Shown here piece by piece: positions 34,845 through 45,500 of a stretch of 64,000 nucleotides of DNA (positions are counted from its first letter, which is position 1; the number at the start of each line of letters is the position of its first letter). The DNA is taken from the NCBI GenBank assembly GCA_015501585.1, contig JADNRY010000013.1, forward strand, positions 1 through 64,000. The letters run 5' to 3'. The position numbers and the translations under genes were made by a program. The stretch comes from Rhodocollybia butyracea. Taxonomy: Eukaryota; Basidiomycota; Agaricomycetes; Agaricales; Omphalotaceae. The notes beneath the pieces were generated by a model that saw nothing but the letters and a program-made list of their open reading frames with translations, was not told the origin of the DNA and did no database searches.

Positions 34845-35143
34845 TGTCAGAGAACGTAAGTCTCGATTGTGGAAGAAACAATCCTATATACCTTTCAGAG
34901 AACGTAAGTCTACTACTAGTCAGTATGTGGATATAAGTAAGTAAATAAAGTAAGCTCACCTTGATTGTGGAAGAAACAATCGAGGGGTGTAATATGACTT
35001 GAGCCCTGTTATAAGGGCATATGTAAGCAAGGCTGGTAAACTAAAAGGCGAGTGGTAAACTAAAGAAGCAAAATCGGATACAGTAAGGTCAAAGCTAGAA
35101 TACTCAGATCAAATAAGGAAATGGTACCAAAGTACCTTCAACA
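34845..35143 (-). repeat. 5' LTR of the 28-35 kb Copia element
   Basis: 299 bp. Relative to the other LTR it carries seven clear CG-to-TG or CG-to-CA changes plus a TG/CA doublet and one G/T difference, the trace of methylated-cytosine decay. Confidence 0.95.
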
Positions 35144-35148
35144 GACTC

Positions 35149-36314
35149 ATTTTTACTAAATGTCAAGACTAATACTCATGCATGTAGGTTGCAAGAAGCT
35201 ATGTAGAATGGGATCTGAAGACAATTAATCTGTTTTTCCCTCTTACTACTTGGATACTTTTCAATCTGCATTCATTCAACAGTTCTGAAGGACATCTAGT
35301 TTTATCACCTTTTTAAGTGCGAAGCAAGTGCAGCTGATGTATTCAATAAAATGACTACATAACAGAGTAAAGTAAATGTATAAGATACTATCAGAGCCAA
35401 CGCACCTGTGATATCTAGCTCCAAAAATCCAAGAGCTTCAAAGGCGGGGATGCCAATGAAGATGGGCGAGCAGTCTTTATTAAGCGCCCAGTAATTCCCG
35501 CCGTTATAATTAGTGGATAGCCATGCACGGTTTTCTTGATCTGCATTGAATACTAGTCGAAATAATTCGAATGGCATAAGATATGTGTAAAGAAACAGTG
35601 CGTAATTGTGCAGGGCTCAAAACCAGGATATATTTGAGAGTAAGAGAAGGATGTACTTAGTACTTACTACTACTTGTTTACAAGTTTGTTAACAACTGAA
35701 GCCCATGCATCGAGTGCAAGTATCTCAGTACCGTTGTAGTTACAACAAGCAAAACCTGCCTGCCTTGCCCTTCCCCGTGCAGCCAACTTGGATGTTGAGT
35801 TGGACTCGGCGGGAATTGTACAAGACACACTGAAAAGCGCCAAGATAATGGTGGGCCATTGAGGAACAGCTAGGGCTCATGCAATACAGAGTATAAGGTC
35901 GGGATAGTGACAGGCGGGCAGCAATGCAGGTTCTTATCATCGGTTTTCATAGCTTACATATGCTGGTAAGTGCCGCAAGCGTCCAGCAACGACGCTACTT
36001 AGTACTTAGTTTTTGGCATAGCTTGCACAAATATTAGTTGCCAAAAAATACAGTGAACTAAGGCAGAGTAAGCGCAATGAAAGCTGACGGCGGGATAGCA
36101 TCTGTTGATGAAGTTGTCGTAAAGGACGACGGGCGGGCTGTGATCTCCCAATGCAATGAATCTAAGTCTTGACAGCTGATGGGATTATTTGCTGAAAGAT
36201 TGTTGCAATGTTATTGCACTCTTATTGCACCGGTTTCATATGGCTTATGAAGGTTCTATAGACCTTCTGGACTCTTGCCTTATTAAAAATATCTGGAATT
36301 ATTTGCAGAATTAC
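35149..36314. other. AT-rich intergenic DNA
   Basis: No gene supported. A minus-strand ORF at 35305-35577 has one hydrophobic stretch but no recognisable family and no splice partner. Confidence 0.35.
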
Positions 36315-36425
36315 TCACGATGTAGGGAAAGTCCCAAATCCAGGGGAGTGGGCCTGGCATGTGCGGCCCATCTTACCAGGCTTACACCCACTGATTGGTG
36401 TGATGTCGAGGTGAGCCAGTTATTT
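36315..36425 (-). repeat. dispersed repeat, inverted partner of 26396-26500
   Basis: In reverse complement it aligns with 26396-26500, including gtaagcctggtaagatgggc. The two copies flank the Copia element at about 1.2-1.6 kb distance on each side, in opposite orientation. Confidence 0.7.
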
Positions 36426-38439
36426 TGCATTGGAAGGCTGAGCGCATAAACCGGCGCTAGACTATGGGCGGCAAGTCGCCTGCCGACTCGGCCCTGATCT
36501 GATGAATGATCTCAAAATGATCTCTCGCCTTCTTGTTATTACTTTCTAACAAAGCACAGTCAATCTAGTGGAGAGAAGCAAAAATGAGAAAGGCGGAGAA
36601 GTAGCATAACCTGTGTTGTCGCCCTTCGTCGACTTTCTGCGGTCATCTATTTATTTAACTTTGGGCTCATGCCGTATGTACATATCTACTTCATTGTGGA
36701 GGTGTCCAGAGCCTAGTCCCTTTCTCCTCTTCATTTCAAGGTAGATCGTGGTGTACTCAATGCTACTCGATGCTAGCCTGTAGCATGTAGAGGCTATTGC
36801 AAAAAGGAATGAGGATTGCCATAGAACTTGAAATGCTGAGCCCATTCAAGTTGGTGCGCTATACTATGTTCTGGTTTATCTCTTTTTGCTTCAGGCAGGA
36901 AACAGCAAACTGGGACCTGTACTCATAACATAGCAGTAAACCACAACCATCATTATCATGTGCCTCCCAGCGCGTATAGTACCGCAGCGTTAAGCAGAGA
37001 ATGGGCTAGCCTCTCCCTGCTCTATTTTCAATACAGCCTGGTCCTCTTACTAGTCCCCTAGTAGCGGGTGTCTCTTTCTAACCTAGTCCAATCACTGATG
37101 TACATCGAGATTCATGATGAATACCAATGGTAAGCTTGAATCACCATAACCCTAGACCTATTACAGCTGGAGATCCTGTATAGCAAACACAAACCCAGAA
37201 TGGAAAACTTATCTGCCACTGCTGGCCCTGACTCAAACAACACAACCCGAATTTGAATCGCAATAATTGCTAATAATTGCCGCAGAATGGATATGCAAGA
37301 GCACTCCTTTGATGCAGTACCGGATCTCGCAACCAGCGCATGCGCAGAAGTGATTATGAATATCAAGCAATGTAGTAGTAAGTGCTTATTGTTGTCTAGT
37401 TCAGATTTGCCAACTACTAGGGAACAGTTTGGTGGACAAGTCTTTTTCCACTTGGAGCAGGACTAGTTGCCTGAAGCTGCACATACTCACTTAGCTTTTG
37501 TCACTCCTGAAATCATTCAAAGATTATTATTATGAGGCAAAGTGTACTGAGAAGAACTTTGGAAAGCAAGCAGAATAGAACACAATGATGATGCAAGTAG
37601 CATGTATGAGTTAGTAGAGTAAGACACATCTTGTAGAAGCTGTGGCTCAGGGTACATTTAGGATGAGTACAAGCAATGCTTTAGAACGACTATGCGCAAC
37701 ATACCTGAGAGGCCGCAGTCAAGATCTTCCTATATTCAAGGTATCCTGTCCCATGCTTAAGTACAAGCAGTACTGAAACAGTAATGTTTTTGATAATTGA
37801 CAGCACCCCTGGTACTAAGCTCCATCCCAAACTTTGAGTATCTGAGAGAATGGTGGTGAGTTGGCCATCCGTATGTCATCCTTGTAGTCCTGGGGTAGCG
37901 CAAAGAGACAAGAAATTTGAGCTTTGAGCTTCAATGATTGTCTTTTGTCAGCAGGCGTATTTTCGGAGTGCGTTATGAAATTTGAGCTAGGAGCTACTAA
38001 GAGACTTGGAGTAATTTAGCATCAATATGGAGTGAGGGTGCTTGTAAAGGAATGCTGGGAGAATGTGATTCCATTAAGTAAGCTATCTACAGCCTTTGAG
38101 CCTCATTGATGTCAAGAAATAAAAGAAACAAGAGTCAAGTGTGTAGTTTTATGATGTGGTGTGGTCCTCCCAGGCACTCGAGTATCTCATTTGAATTGGG
38201 CGGCATTTTTGCTGGTGTAGCCTTGGTGACAACCATTGATACTTATTGATGATGCTCTACACCTCTCTACACCCATTTACGCTGTCTGCCTGTCAATAAA
38301 ACTGTCAATAAACCTATAAAGTGGGCCCAGGGCTTACTTTGCTCTCTAGTCATTGAACAAAAAGCCTTTCAGTAGGTCCCAGTCAAGATAGCGCTGCCCA
38401 TGCTGCCAAACTCACACATTGAAAAGGTATTAGACTATC
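36426..38439. other. AT-rich intergenic DNA upstream of the HET pseudogene
   Basis: I see no coding region or repeat that I can support. The HET gene promoter would be in the last few hundred bases. Confidence 0.35.
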
Positions 38440-39834
38440 ATGCGACTCCTTCGAACCACCAGTACAGACCCAGAGCTCGTCTATGTTGCAAATGAGAACA
38501 AGACACCAAAATATGCGATCCTCTTGCATGTATGGGGAGACAAGGAAGTGACATTCCAGTATGCAGGATCCATTGAAGAGAAAGGACATGAAAGGGTGGT
38601 CTAAGGTTGTGGGAGCATGCAAGCTGGCGCGCCGCAAGGATTGGGAGTACATCTGGATTGACACCTGCTGCATTGATAAGTCAAGTAGTTCCGAGCTCTC
38701 GGAGGCCATTAACTCGATGTACAGATATTACAGGAAATCCAAAGTTTGCTATGCTTACCTGTCGGATATGCAAAGTGACTGTCTCGGCCAGTCCTTCAAC
38801 TTGATGTTCTGGATGTGTAAATGGTTTACGAGAGGGTGGACACTGCAGGAGTTGATAGCGCCAACGAGAGTTTTCTTCTTCACAAATGACTGGGTGAAGA
38901 TTGGAATGAAGGCAAGCCTGCAAGAGACCATCACAGAGATTACTGGTATTCCATCATTGTTTCTGTTGGGGGCTGATCCGACTTGCCACAGCAGCATCGC
39001 GGCAAGAATGTCTTGGGCTGCTGGAAGGGAGACAACACATGTAGAAGACAGGGCATATTCACTGATGGGGGTCTTTGGTGTTCACATGCCGCCGCTTTAT
39101 GGCAAAGGAGAGCACGCCTTCTAAAGATGTCCACGAGTCTGGGTTATCCGCAGGTACTTGCAGGTATGACCGTGAGAATACTCGCAGGTATGTCTACCTG
39201 CGGATCCCGGTATCCGTTTCCCACGGATCCGTGCGGGTCACGGGTATTGATCCAAGGAAATTTGAGCTACCTGCAGGTACCTGCAAGTATTTGTGGGGAG
39301 GGCAAGAATAAAAATTTCCGCTCAAATAAGGGCTGGAATATGCTCTCCTCTATGCATTGGACCTTGTCTGAGTAGCTCATGTGTCCACCTAGCATGTAGC
39401 AAGTTACAAGTGGCTATATGCACTGTAGTACTATACAATCATGATGAATGTAGTCCCTCTTTAACTCCTGTGACTTGTATCAGTCAAGGACCACTGTTCT
39501 CCACCCACATCATGCTCTATTCTATGTACTAACAAGTATCTCACACTCATACCTTACATGTATAAGTACTAAATACTTGCAGGTACTCACAAGTCACTTG
39601 TGAGTACCTGTGTTGACTGGGATCTGCAAGTACCTGAAAGTACCCGCGTTAAAATACCTGCGGATCCTGGTATCCGTTTCCCACGGATCCGTGCGGGTCA
39701 TGGGTAGCCCCTTGAGGTCCACAGGTACCTGTGAAACGCATCCGGGTATACCTGGATCCGGACTCATGGACATCTTTAACACCTTCATCAGGCTACAGGA
39801 GGAGATTTTGAAGGTGTCCACAGATCACACCATC
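38440..39834 (+). pseudogene. HET-domain gene, frameshifted and interrupted twice
   Basis: HET domains are found in fungal incompatibility and cell-death regulators. ATG 38440 opens MRLLRTTST...YAILLHVWGDKEVTF, the usual N-terminus. Near 38553 the frame shifts, and the rest of the domain continues in another frame from about 38561: EYIWIDTCCIDKSSSSELSEA, FTRGWTLQELIAP, ITGIPSLFL, RMSWAAGRETTHVEDRAYSL, LYGKGEHAF. A 657-bp MITE (39122-39778) then interrupts it, and its own first bases provide a stop codon. The frame resumes as RLQEEILKVS at 39787 and is cut off at 39834 by the LTR of the Gypsy element. The 3' part of the gene is not found on the far side of that element. Clearly inactive. Confidence 0.88.
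39122..39778. mobile_element. hAT-like MITE, 657 bp, inside the HET gene
   Basis: Ends TAAAGATGTCCACGAGTC and, reversed, TAAAGATGTCCATGAGTC form terminal inverted repeats of about 20 bp. They are flanked by 8-bp duplications ACGCCTTC (39114-39121) and ACACCTTC (39779-39786), one mismatch apart, as expected of hAT transposition. Inside, a block with ccgtttcccacggatccgtg occurs twice in direct orientation (about 39205 and 39668). No coding capacity. Confidence 0.88.
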
Positions 39835-40034
39835 TGTAAGGCCTCTACGAGGCGTTGCTTAAATCACACGAGTGAACACAACAAGCTTTATAGCATGTAG
39901 TGTACCAGTATAAAAGAAGACTTACTTATGTAAGTCATACGGTATGCAGTATATAGAAAAATGAATATATGTGAATATAAAGAAATTAAATGGCGACGCA
40001 GCGCCTTAAGACCAGTAACGGCGTAGCCGTTACA
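39835..40034 (-). repeat. 3' LTR of the 10.6-kb Gypsy element
   Basis: 200 bp, containing small hairpins such as GCCTC-TAC-GAGGC, GACTTAC-TTAT-GTAAGTC and TAACGGC-GTA-GCCGTTA. It abuts the HET pseudogene. Confidence 0.93.
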
Positions 40035-40146
40035 CCCTCCCCCGCAAGACAAGCTTCGCAGAAGCGAGGCGATGATCTAGATGGATGGGAGACTCCAGCG
40101 TTGGCGTAACGCTGGGCGCCTCGAAGGTTGGCATAACCTTCAAGAC

Positions 40147-41571
40147 TCACGTCTCATCCATCTGCTGAACGGCTTCAGCGGACATAGGTGCTGCTTCGTT
40201 GGAAGGAGCGGTGGATGTAGCGGGCACTGCAGCAGAGGATGCAATGCTGGCTGAATTGTTTGCCACGACGGGGGTGGCGTTATGTGCAAACGACGTTGTT
40301 GTTGCGGATGTAGTTGGGGTAGCGACTGCCCCAGTGTTGCTTGAAGATGCTGTATTTGAAACAGCGTTGTTATGAATGTGTGCATTTATAACTTGTGCGG
40401 GGCCAGGAACAATTCCTACCCCAGGAACCCAGTAGTCTTTGTTGTACCCTAATGGTAGGCGTACATTTGAAGTGAAGCTAGCGCGTAACGCGTTAGTGGC
40501 GAATATTACGTCTGAGTTACTCGGTGCGTATGAATATACCCAGTTAGCAGCGTAAAATGCTGCGTCCTCGATGTCTGTGACCGTCAGTCCTTGTTCAGCG
40601 AAGAACATTGCCACAGACAGCATGGTGGCGTTGAACGAGTCGTCAAACGCGATTGGAGGGACAGGTGTCCCAGTAGCAATAGTAATTTGGCCACTAGTGA
40701 CCAAATTGTTATAATAGTTTGGCCGAAGTATAACTTCAGCCGCCAACAAATAATATCGCGCAGCGACATGAGGTGGCGTATTAGCAGGCATGGTTGGCCT
40801 GCGGGAGGTTACCAATATGCGTCCTCGAAGAGTACGCATACTGATAGCTCTATCAGAACGGCGCCGGTATACACCGGCTGAAGGAGTTTTAGCCCCAGAG
40901 GGGCTAGCAAGGTAAGCAGCCCATTCCTCAGGTGAGGACAGCCGCGTTGGATTGCGCACACTAGGCGCATTGATATTGGCAGTAGTGTCATAAGACCCTT
41001 CTACCACTATCTGCATCGGGGCTGGGGCTTTGCCCTTGCCTTTGTTTTTAGTCTTGCGTGGTTTCACGCTTGGATTGGCCGTATCGTCGTCGATATGAGC
41101 ATTGTCTCGCTCAAGTGGTTCTCGAGCTTCGCGTTCCGTGGCTGCTTCACGCACGAAATCAGCGATGAACCAATTTGTGGCAAGACAACGTTGCCATTCT
41201 GATCGCTCCGATGGATCGATCTTGTTCACTTCTCGCATTATACTTGCGAGGAGATGATGAATCCTCCATAGCCTACCGCGGGGTACGCCGCATCTCTGGG
41301 CTAGGGCAGGATCACAAAGGTACCTTAGGTACCAGATTACCTCCAACTGATTAGTTGGATTAAGTGCTTTTGTTGACTTGTCCATTTGGACAGATCGCGC
41401 ATTGGACACTGATATAGGGATGGGTAAACGACAATTGTCGTTTGCCTCGGCATTGTTGGCATCAATGCCATATCTAACCCAACGGTCAGACGCGAAGTAA
41501 CCACCGTCCTCCCTCCTATGAGGGAGAACTGGTAGTTCTGCAACGGGTCCAGGCGGATGTATCAACTGCAA
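40147..41571 (-). CDS. Gypsy accessory ORF B, 474 codons, unknown function
   Basis: This ORF lies between pol and the 3' LTR and overlaps accessory ORF A by about 55 nt in another frame, so the two may once have been one protein, or be linked by frameshifting. The N-terminal part is globular-looking (YFASDRWVRYGIDAN, WYLRYLCDPALAQRCG), followed by a basic stretch (KPRKTKNKGKGKAP) and an Ala/Thr/Ser/Asn-rich C-terminal tail. I see no signal peptide, membrane anchor or fusion peptide, so it is not an obvious envelope protein. No protease, polymerase or integrase motif is present. I do not recognise a family. Confidence 0.7.
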   Translation of the reverse strand: MQLIHPPGPVAELPVLPHRREDGGYFASDRWVRYGIDANNAEANDNCRLPIPISVSNARSVQMDKSTKALNPTNQLEVIWYLRYLCDPALAQRCGVPRGRLWRIHHLLASIMREVNKIDPSERSEWQRCLATNWFIADFVREAATEREAREPLERDNAHIDDDTANPSVKPRKTKNKGKGKAPAPMQIVVEGSYDTTANINAPSVRNPTRLSSPEEWAAYLASPSGAKTPSAGVYRRRSDRAISMRTLRGRILVTSRRPTMPANTPPHVAARYYLLAAEVILRPNYYNNLVTSGQITIATGTPVPPIAFDDSFNATMLSVAMFFAEQGLTVTDIEDAAFYAANWVYSYAPSNSDVIFATNALRASFTSNVRLPLGYNKDYWVPGVGIVPGPAQVINAHIHNNAVSNTASSSNTGAVATPTTSATTTSFAHNATPVVANNSASIASSAAVPATSTAPSNEAAPMSAEAVQQMDET

Positions 41572-42385
41572 CTGGTGCAGTCATGGGATCCTGGTCCATA
41601 GGTCCAGAATCATTGCCAGCGGGTTCATCTGCTGGGTATTCGCTCTCTTCTGAGGGCGATCGTTCGACACGACGACGCTTGCCGGACTGGCTTGCGTCTC
41701 TGTAATGAGGAGAGCCTTGACCGCGTTGAGAACTCTCTTCTTCTTGTCGGAGGTCATCGACCTCATCTCTTATTCTATCGTACTCTACTTGTAGAGCACA
41801 ATGATCTTGTAACAGATCGTCGTAGTCACGCTGCGTATCACGCAAGCGACGGTCGAGTTTATCGACGTCTCGTTTTGCGGCGCCTAGTTTCAAAGCTAGG
41901 TTGACCGCTGATTCAGCGTCTTCTTGCTGCAGAGCAGCAGGTGGGTTGATACTGTGCGCGTGATAACGCGCCAGATCTTCGCTAGCCGCCGTCCAACTTC
42001 GGTCGGCGTTACCAACGGCTTGTAAGCCGTGGTCTATGAAAGCCCTACATACAGGGCATGCGGGGCTAACCCCGTCCGCTCCATGTATTACGCAATGTAT
42101 GTTTGGATGGAATGTCCAGCCTACTTGTGATATTTGACTGGCGTAGCCAGTTGTAAGTGTAGGTTGTGCCATAGGCACACCATGATGCACGGTATTACCC
42201 GTCGCGTTGAATGCGGGCCCTTGCTGCGTTTGCAGCTGGGCAGGGAATGCGGAGTGGCGTGGTTCCGGTGGGTGCATGATGGCGTCGTTTGACCCATCGT
42301 TGTTGTTTTCGTCGCTTCGCGACGCGTCCTGACTGATTATAGCTCGTTTTACGGGCATTTTGTCTTTGGCGTTGCCAGAAGACAT
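41516..42385 (-). CDS. Gypsy accessory ORF A, 289 codons, zinc-binding and coiled-coil features
   Basis: It starts at ATG 42385 (MSSGNAKDKMPVKRA). A Cys/His cluster reads CVIHG...ACPVC, spacing C-x2-H-x8-C-x2-C, around residues 98-112, suggesting a small zinc-binding fold. A heptad-like, highly charged helix follows (about 165-220: LGAAKRDVDKLDRRLRD and onward), then a basic patch GKRRRVER that could be a nuclear localisation signal, and an acidic Pro/Ser-rich end. It lies 3' of pol and 5' of ORF B. A nucleic-acid-binding or assembly role is possible but is inference only. Confidence 0.7.
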   Translation of the reverse strand: MSSGNAKDKMPVKRAIISQDASRSDENNNDGSNDAIMHPPEPRHSAFPAQLQTQQGPAFNATGNTVHHGVPMAQPTLTTGYASQISQVGWTFHPNIHCVIHGADGVSPACPVCRAFIDHGLQAVGNADRSWTAASEDLARYHAHSINPPAALQQEDAESAVNLALKLGAAKRDVDKLDRRLRDTQRDYDDLLQDHCALQVEYDRIRDEVDDLRQEEESSQRGQGSPHYRDASQSGKRRRVERSPSEESEYPADEPAGNDSGPMDQDPMTAPVAVDTSAWTRCRTTSSPS

Positions 42386-42581
42386 GGTGGTCGAGAATTA
42401 AGGAAAAGTTGGAAAACATTCCTACTTTTATTAACCGGCCTCTGGCGAAGCGATCGGTTACAGTCATATTATGACACAGCCACTCATACATTGATCTTTA
42501 GATCAATGTATCCGATTTGGAAGTAATACTTCCTTGGAATTTAGGCGCTAGTTTGCATAGTAACTATGCAATTAGGCGCTG
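42386..42581 (-). other. pol-ORF A spacer, dense in palindromes
   Basis: Non-coding spacer holding several perfect inverted repeats, such as ATTGATC-TTTA-GATCAAT, TTGCATAG-TAA-CTATGCAA and GGAAGT-A-ATACTTCC, in the same style as the coding regions around it. Confidence 0.7.
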
Positions 42582-45500
42582 TTAAGTTTGTGTTCGCAGT
42601 AGATGACGCCAGTCATCTACTGCTTGTAGTTCTAGATATCTGTCTAGAGCTGTTAAATCCTTACAATTATTGTAAGTTTCGGTGGTAATATCGCCTAAGT
42701 TCCATTTGACTTGGAACATGAGTTTTCGACCATCCCAATGATGGTCGATTATCTCGTCAACGAGCCATTCCACAGTGGACGGTTCTCCGAAATCGTATGG
42801 TTCCGCAACGGAACGCATAGGGAATAGTGCATCATCATTCGGATGGTGCTTTCGCAATAGACTTGCGTGGAAGTTATTATGAATTCCACGCTTAGCCAAC
42901 TCCGTTGGCAGACCTACTCGATAATTCGAGGAATCTTCATGTACCTCAATAATGGGGTATGGTCCAATGAACTTGGGAAGTAGCTTAGATGCCCTCCCCC
43001 TCGGCAAGTTCAAATTTTTAGTCGAAAGATACACTAAATCATTTAGTTGAATCTCCGGCTCTTGTCGTCTACGCTGATTAGCGTGATAGACTTGATATAC
43101 ACGCGATTCTATAATCGCGTCGTGAGCATCTTGCAGGTGCTGTAATGCACGATCTGCAAATTCATGAACACCTGGTGGTGTTTGAGTACCGCTGGGTACT
43201 TCGCGAATCATGGAAGGCATGTACCCTCCATCGAGTTCAAAGGGTGCATACCCTGTGCTTTCGTTGATACTGGAGTTCAACGCGAACTCCATTAGTGGAC
43301 ATTTGTCCACCCAATTCTTCTGGTCGGCATTGACCATAGTGCGAAGAATTTGTCCAATGGACCTATTCACTCGCTCAGTAATTCCATCCGTTTGTGGATG
43401 GAACGAAGTAGACATTAGGAGCTTAGCTCCTAGTAAATGATGAACTTCACGCCACCAGCGTGAAGTAAACTTCGGGTCTCTATCAGAGACTATAGACTTC
43501 GGTAATCCGTGAAGTCTTACGATCTCTTTGACGTAGATCCATGATAACTGCGTTGCAGTTATTGTTGTTTTTACGGGTATTACATGTACCCGTGAAGTTA
43601 ATCGACAGATGACTACCCAGAGGTAGTCGTATCCTTGTGATTCAGGGAATGGACCAATGAAGTCCATTCCGATTGATTCCCATGGTTTCATGGGTATCGG
43701 TAGTGTATGTAGGAGGCCAGTTGGCATCCTATTAGTAGTTTTGGCGCGTTGACATTCAACGCATGCCTTACAAAATTCCTCGATGTTACCGTTGACCCTT
43801 GGCCACCAGTACCATCGGCGGATGTAATCGGAGGTTCGTTGACCTCCGAAGTGTCCTAATACTTCATGGGCTTGTTCGGCGATTATGCCTCTCAAGCTCT
43901 GTCCTTTAACAGTTTTACCGTTAGGAATGCAAAGAACTTTTTCTTTGCCTCGGTTTACAGTGTATATGAGGCCATTCTCGACTGAGAATGGCTTATGGTG
44001 CTCAGTATTATTGAGCACTTTTGAGAATAATGGATCATTAGCATAGCAACGCTTAATGTTCTTTATAAAATCATCCTTTTCGGCATGACTAGCAAGCGGT
44101 TCTTCACCTCTTGCGCGAGAGTTGAAGATAGTAATATCTTCTTCCGTAGTATCGGGAACAGGAACTGTTGGTTCCTTTTCTTTAACGGCAGATTGTAATT
44201 CTGCTGCTTCAGTGTCTCGAGCTTCTATAGTCTCGGCTACAGGATTTACTTGCTTCTTCTTTTGAAGAAGTCGAGCAGATCGACAAGTGTTCATGCTAGC
44301 GAGATGCTCGCTAACTAATTCTTCGATTCTTCCTTGTGGAAGGTCGTCTAGATTTCGGTCAATGCGAATATCTGCATTGACATATTCATGTGCCTCATGA
44401 TGTTCATTAGGCATGTCGGATTCGTAGTAACGCAATAACGCATCTGCTACTTTGTTCGTTATACCTTTGATATAACGAATATCAAAGTCAAATCTGGATA
44501 GATATTCCATCCAGCGTGCTTGACGACTTGAAAGCTTCCTTTGTGTAAGGAAGAATTCTAATGCTTTGTGGTCTGTGACCACATGTATACAATATCCAAG
44601 AACTTTATCTTCCCATTTGAGAAGAGCTTCGAGGATTGCAAGAGTCTCCAATTCAAAGACTCTATAATTATGTTGTGCAGCTGTGAATTTGCGCGACATA
44701 AATCCCGCAGGTCTACACGTCTGCCAAGTAGGGCCTTGGCCGTACATACTTCCGACTCCTGATACGGAGGCGTCACAGATAACCCATATAGGTTCATCTT
44801 TACTTGGATCAATTGGCTTCAGTATTGGAGCCTTTGATGCTAAACGTTTAATGTTTTGAAAACATACTTCGTGTGTTGGCATCCATACGAACGGAACATT
44901 GTTCCGTACCATAATTGAAAGTGGCCCAGTGAACTGGGCTACTTCGGGCATGTACGGTGCAATGTACTGTACAAGTCCCAGAAAGCGCTGTACATCATTG
45001 TACATGCGCGGGGTTCGCCATTCGCGAATTCTTGACATCTTATCGGTATCCGCATGGATACCTTTATCGTCGATGACATGCCCAAGGCAGTCTACAGACT
45101 CAGAGTAAAGTTCACACTTTGCTGCCCTTAGAAACAAGTGATGTTTCCTGAGTCGTTCTAGTACGTCTCTGACATGCTTTTCATGCTCTTTGAGTGTATT
45201 ACTAAAGACGAATATATCGTCTAAATAAGCATGGACATATCGTCCAATAGCGTCACGAAAGATATAGGTCATCAATCGTTGAAAAGTGGCGGGAGCGTTA
45301 CAGTCTCCCATCATCATGACATTGCTAACGAATGTCCCAAAGACGCATGCAAATGCAGTCTTCCATACATCTCCAGGCTCAGTTCGAGTCTGTTCGTATG
45401 CATCGCTGAGGTCGATTTTAGATCGATACTTGTGTTTGGCAACATCCGTACGGATGTTGTCTTGGTCTGGGAAAGGAGTTACATCCTTTACCGTGTTAGC

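Larger units (their letters stand above)
28092..35143 (-). mobile_element. Ty1/Copia retrotransposon with a nested 1.84-kb insertion
   Basis: LTRs of exactly 299 bp lie at 28092-28390 and 34845-35143, with target-site duplication GACTC at 28087-28091 and 35144-35148. Transcription is leftward. Gag lies at the right, pol at the left, and a foreign element (31938-33773) separates them. A run of G next to the 28390 LTR on the coding strand serves as polypurine tract. The LTRs differ at about 10 positions, nearly all CpG-type transitions concentrated in the right copy. Confidence 0.95.

Noticed and set aside
35305..35577. 90-codon minus-strand ORF with a hydrophobic stretch
   Set aside because: No family match or splice partner could be seen in the surrounding AT-rich DNA.
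40147..42385. Calling the accessory Gypsy ORFs an envelope gene
   Set aside because: Neither ORF has a signal peptide, transmembrane segment or fusion-peptide-like region.
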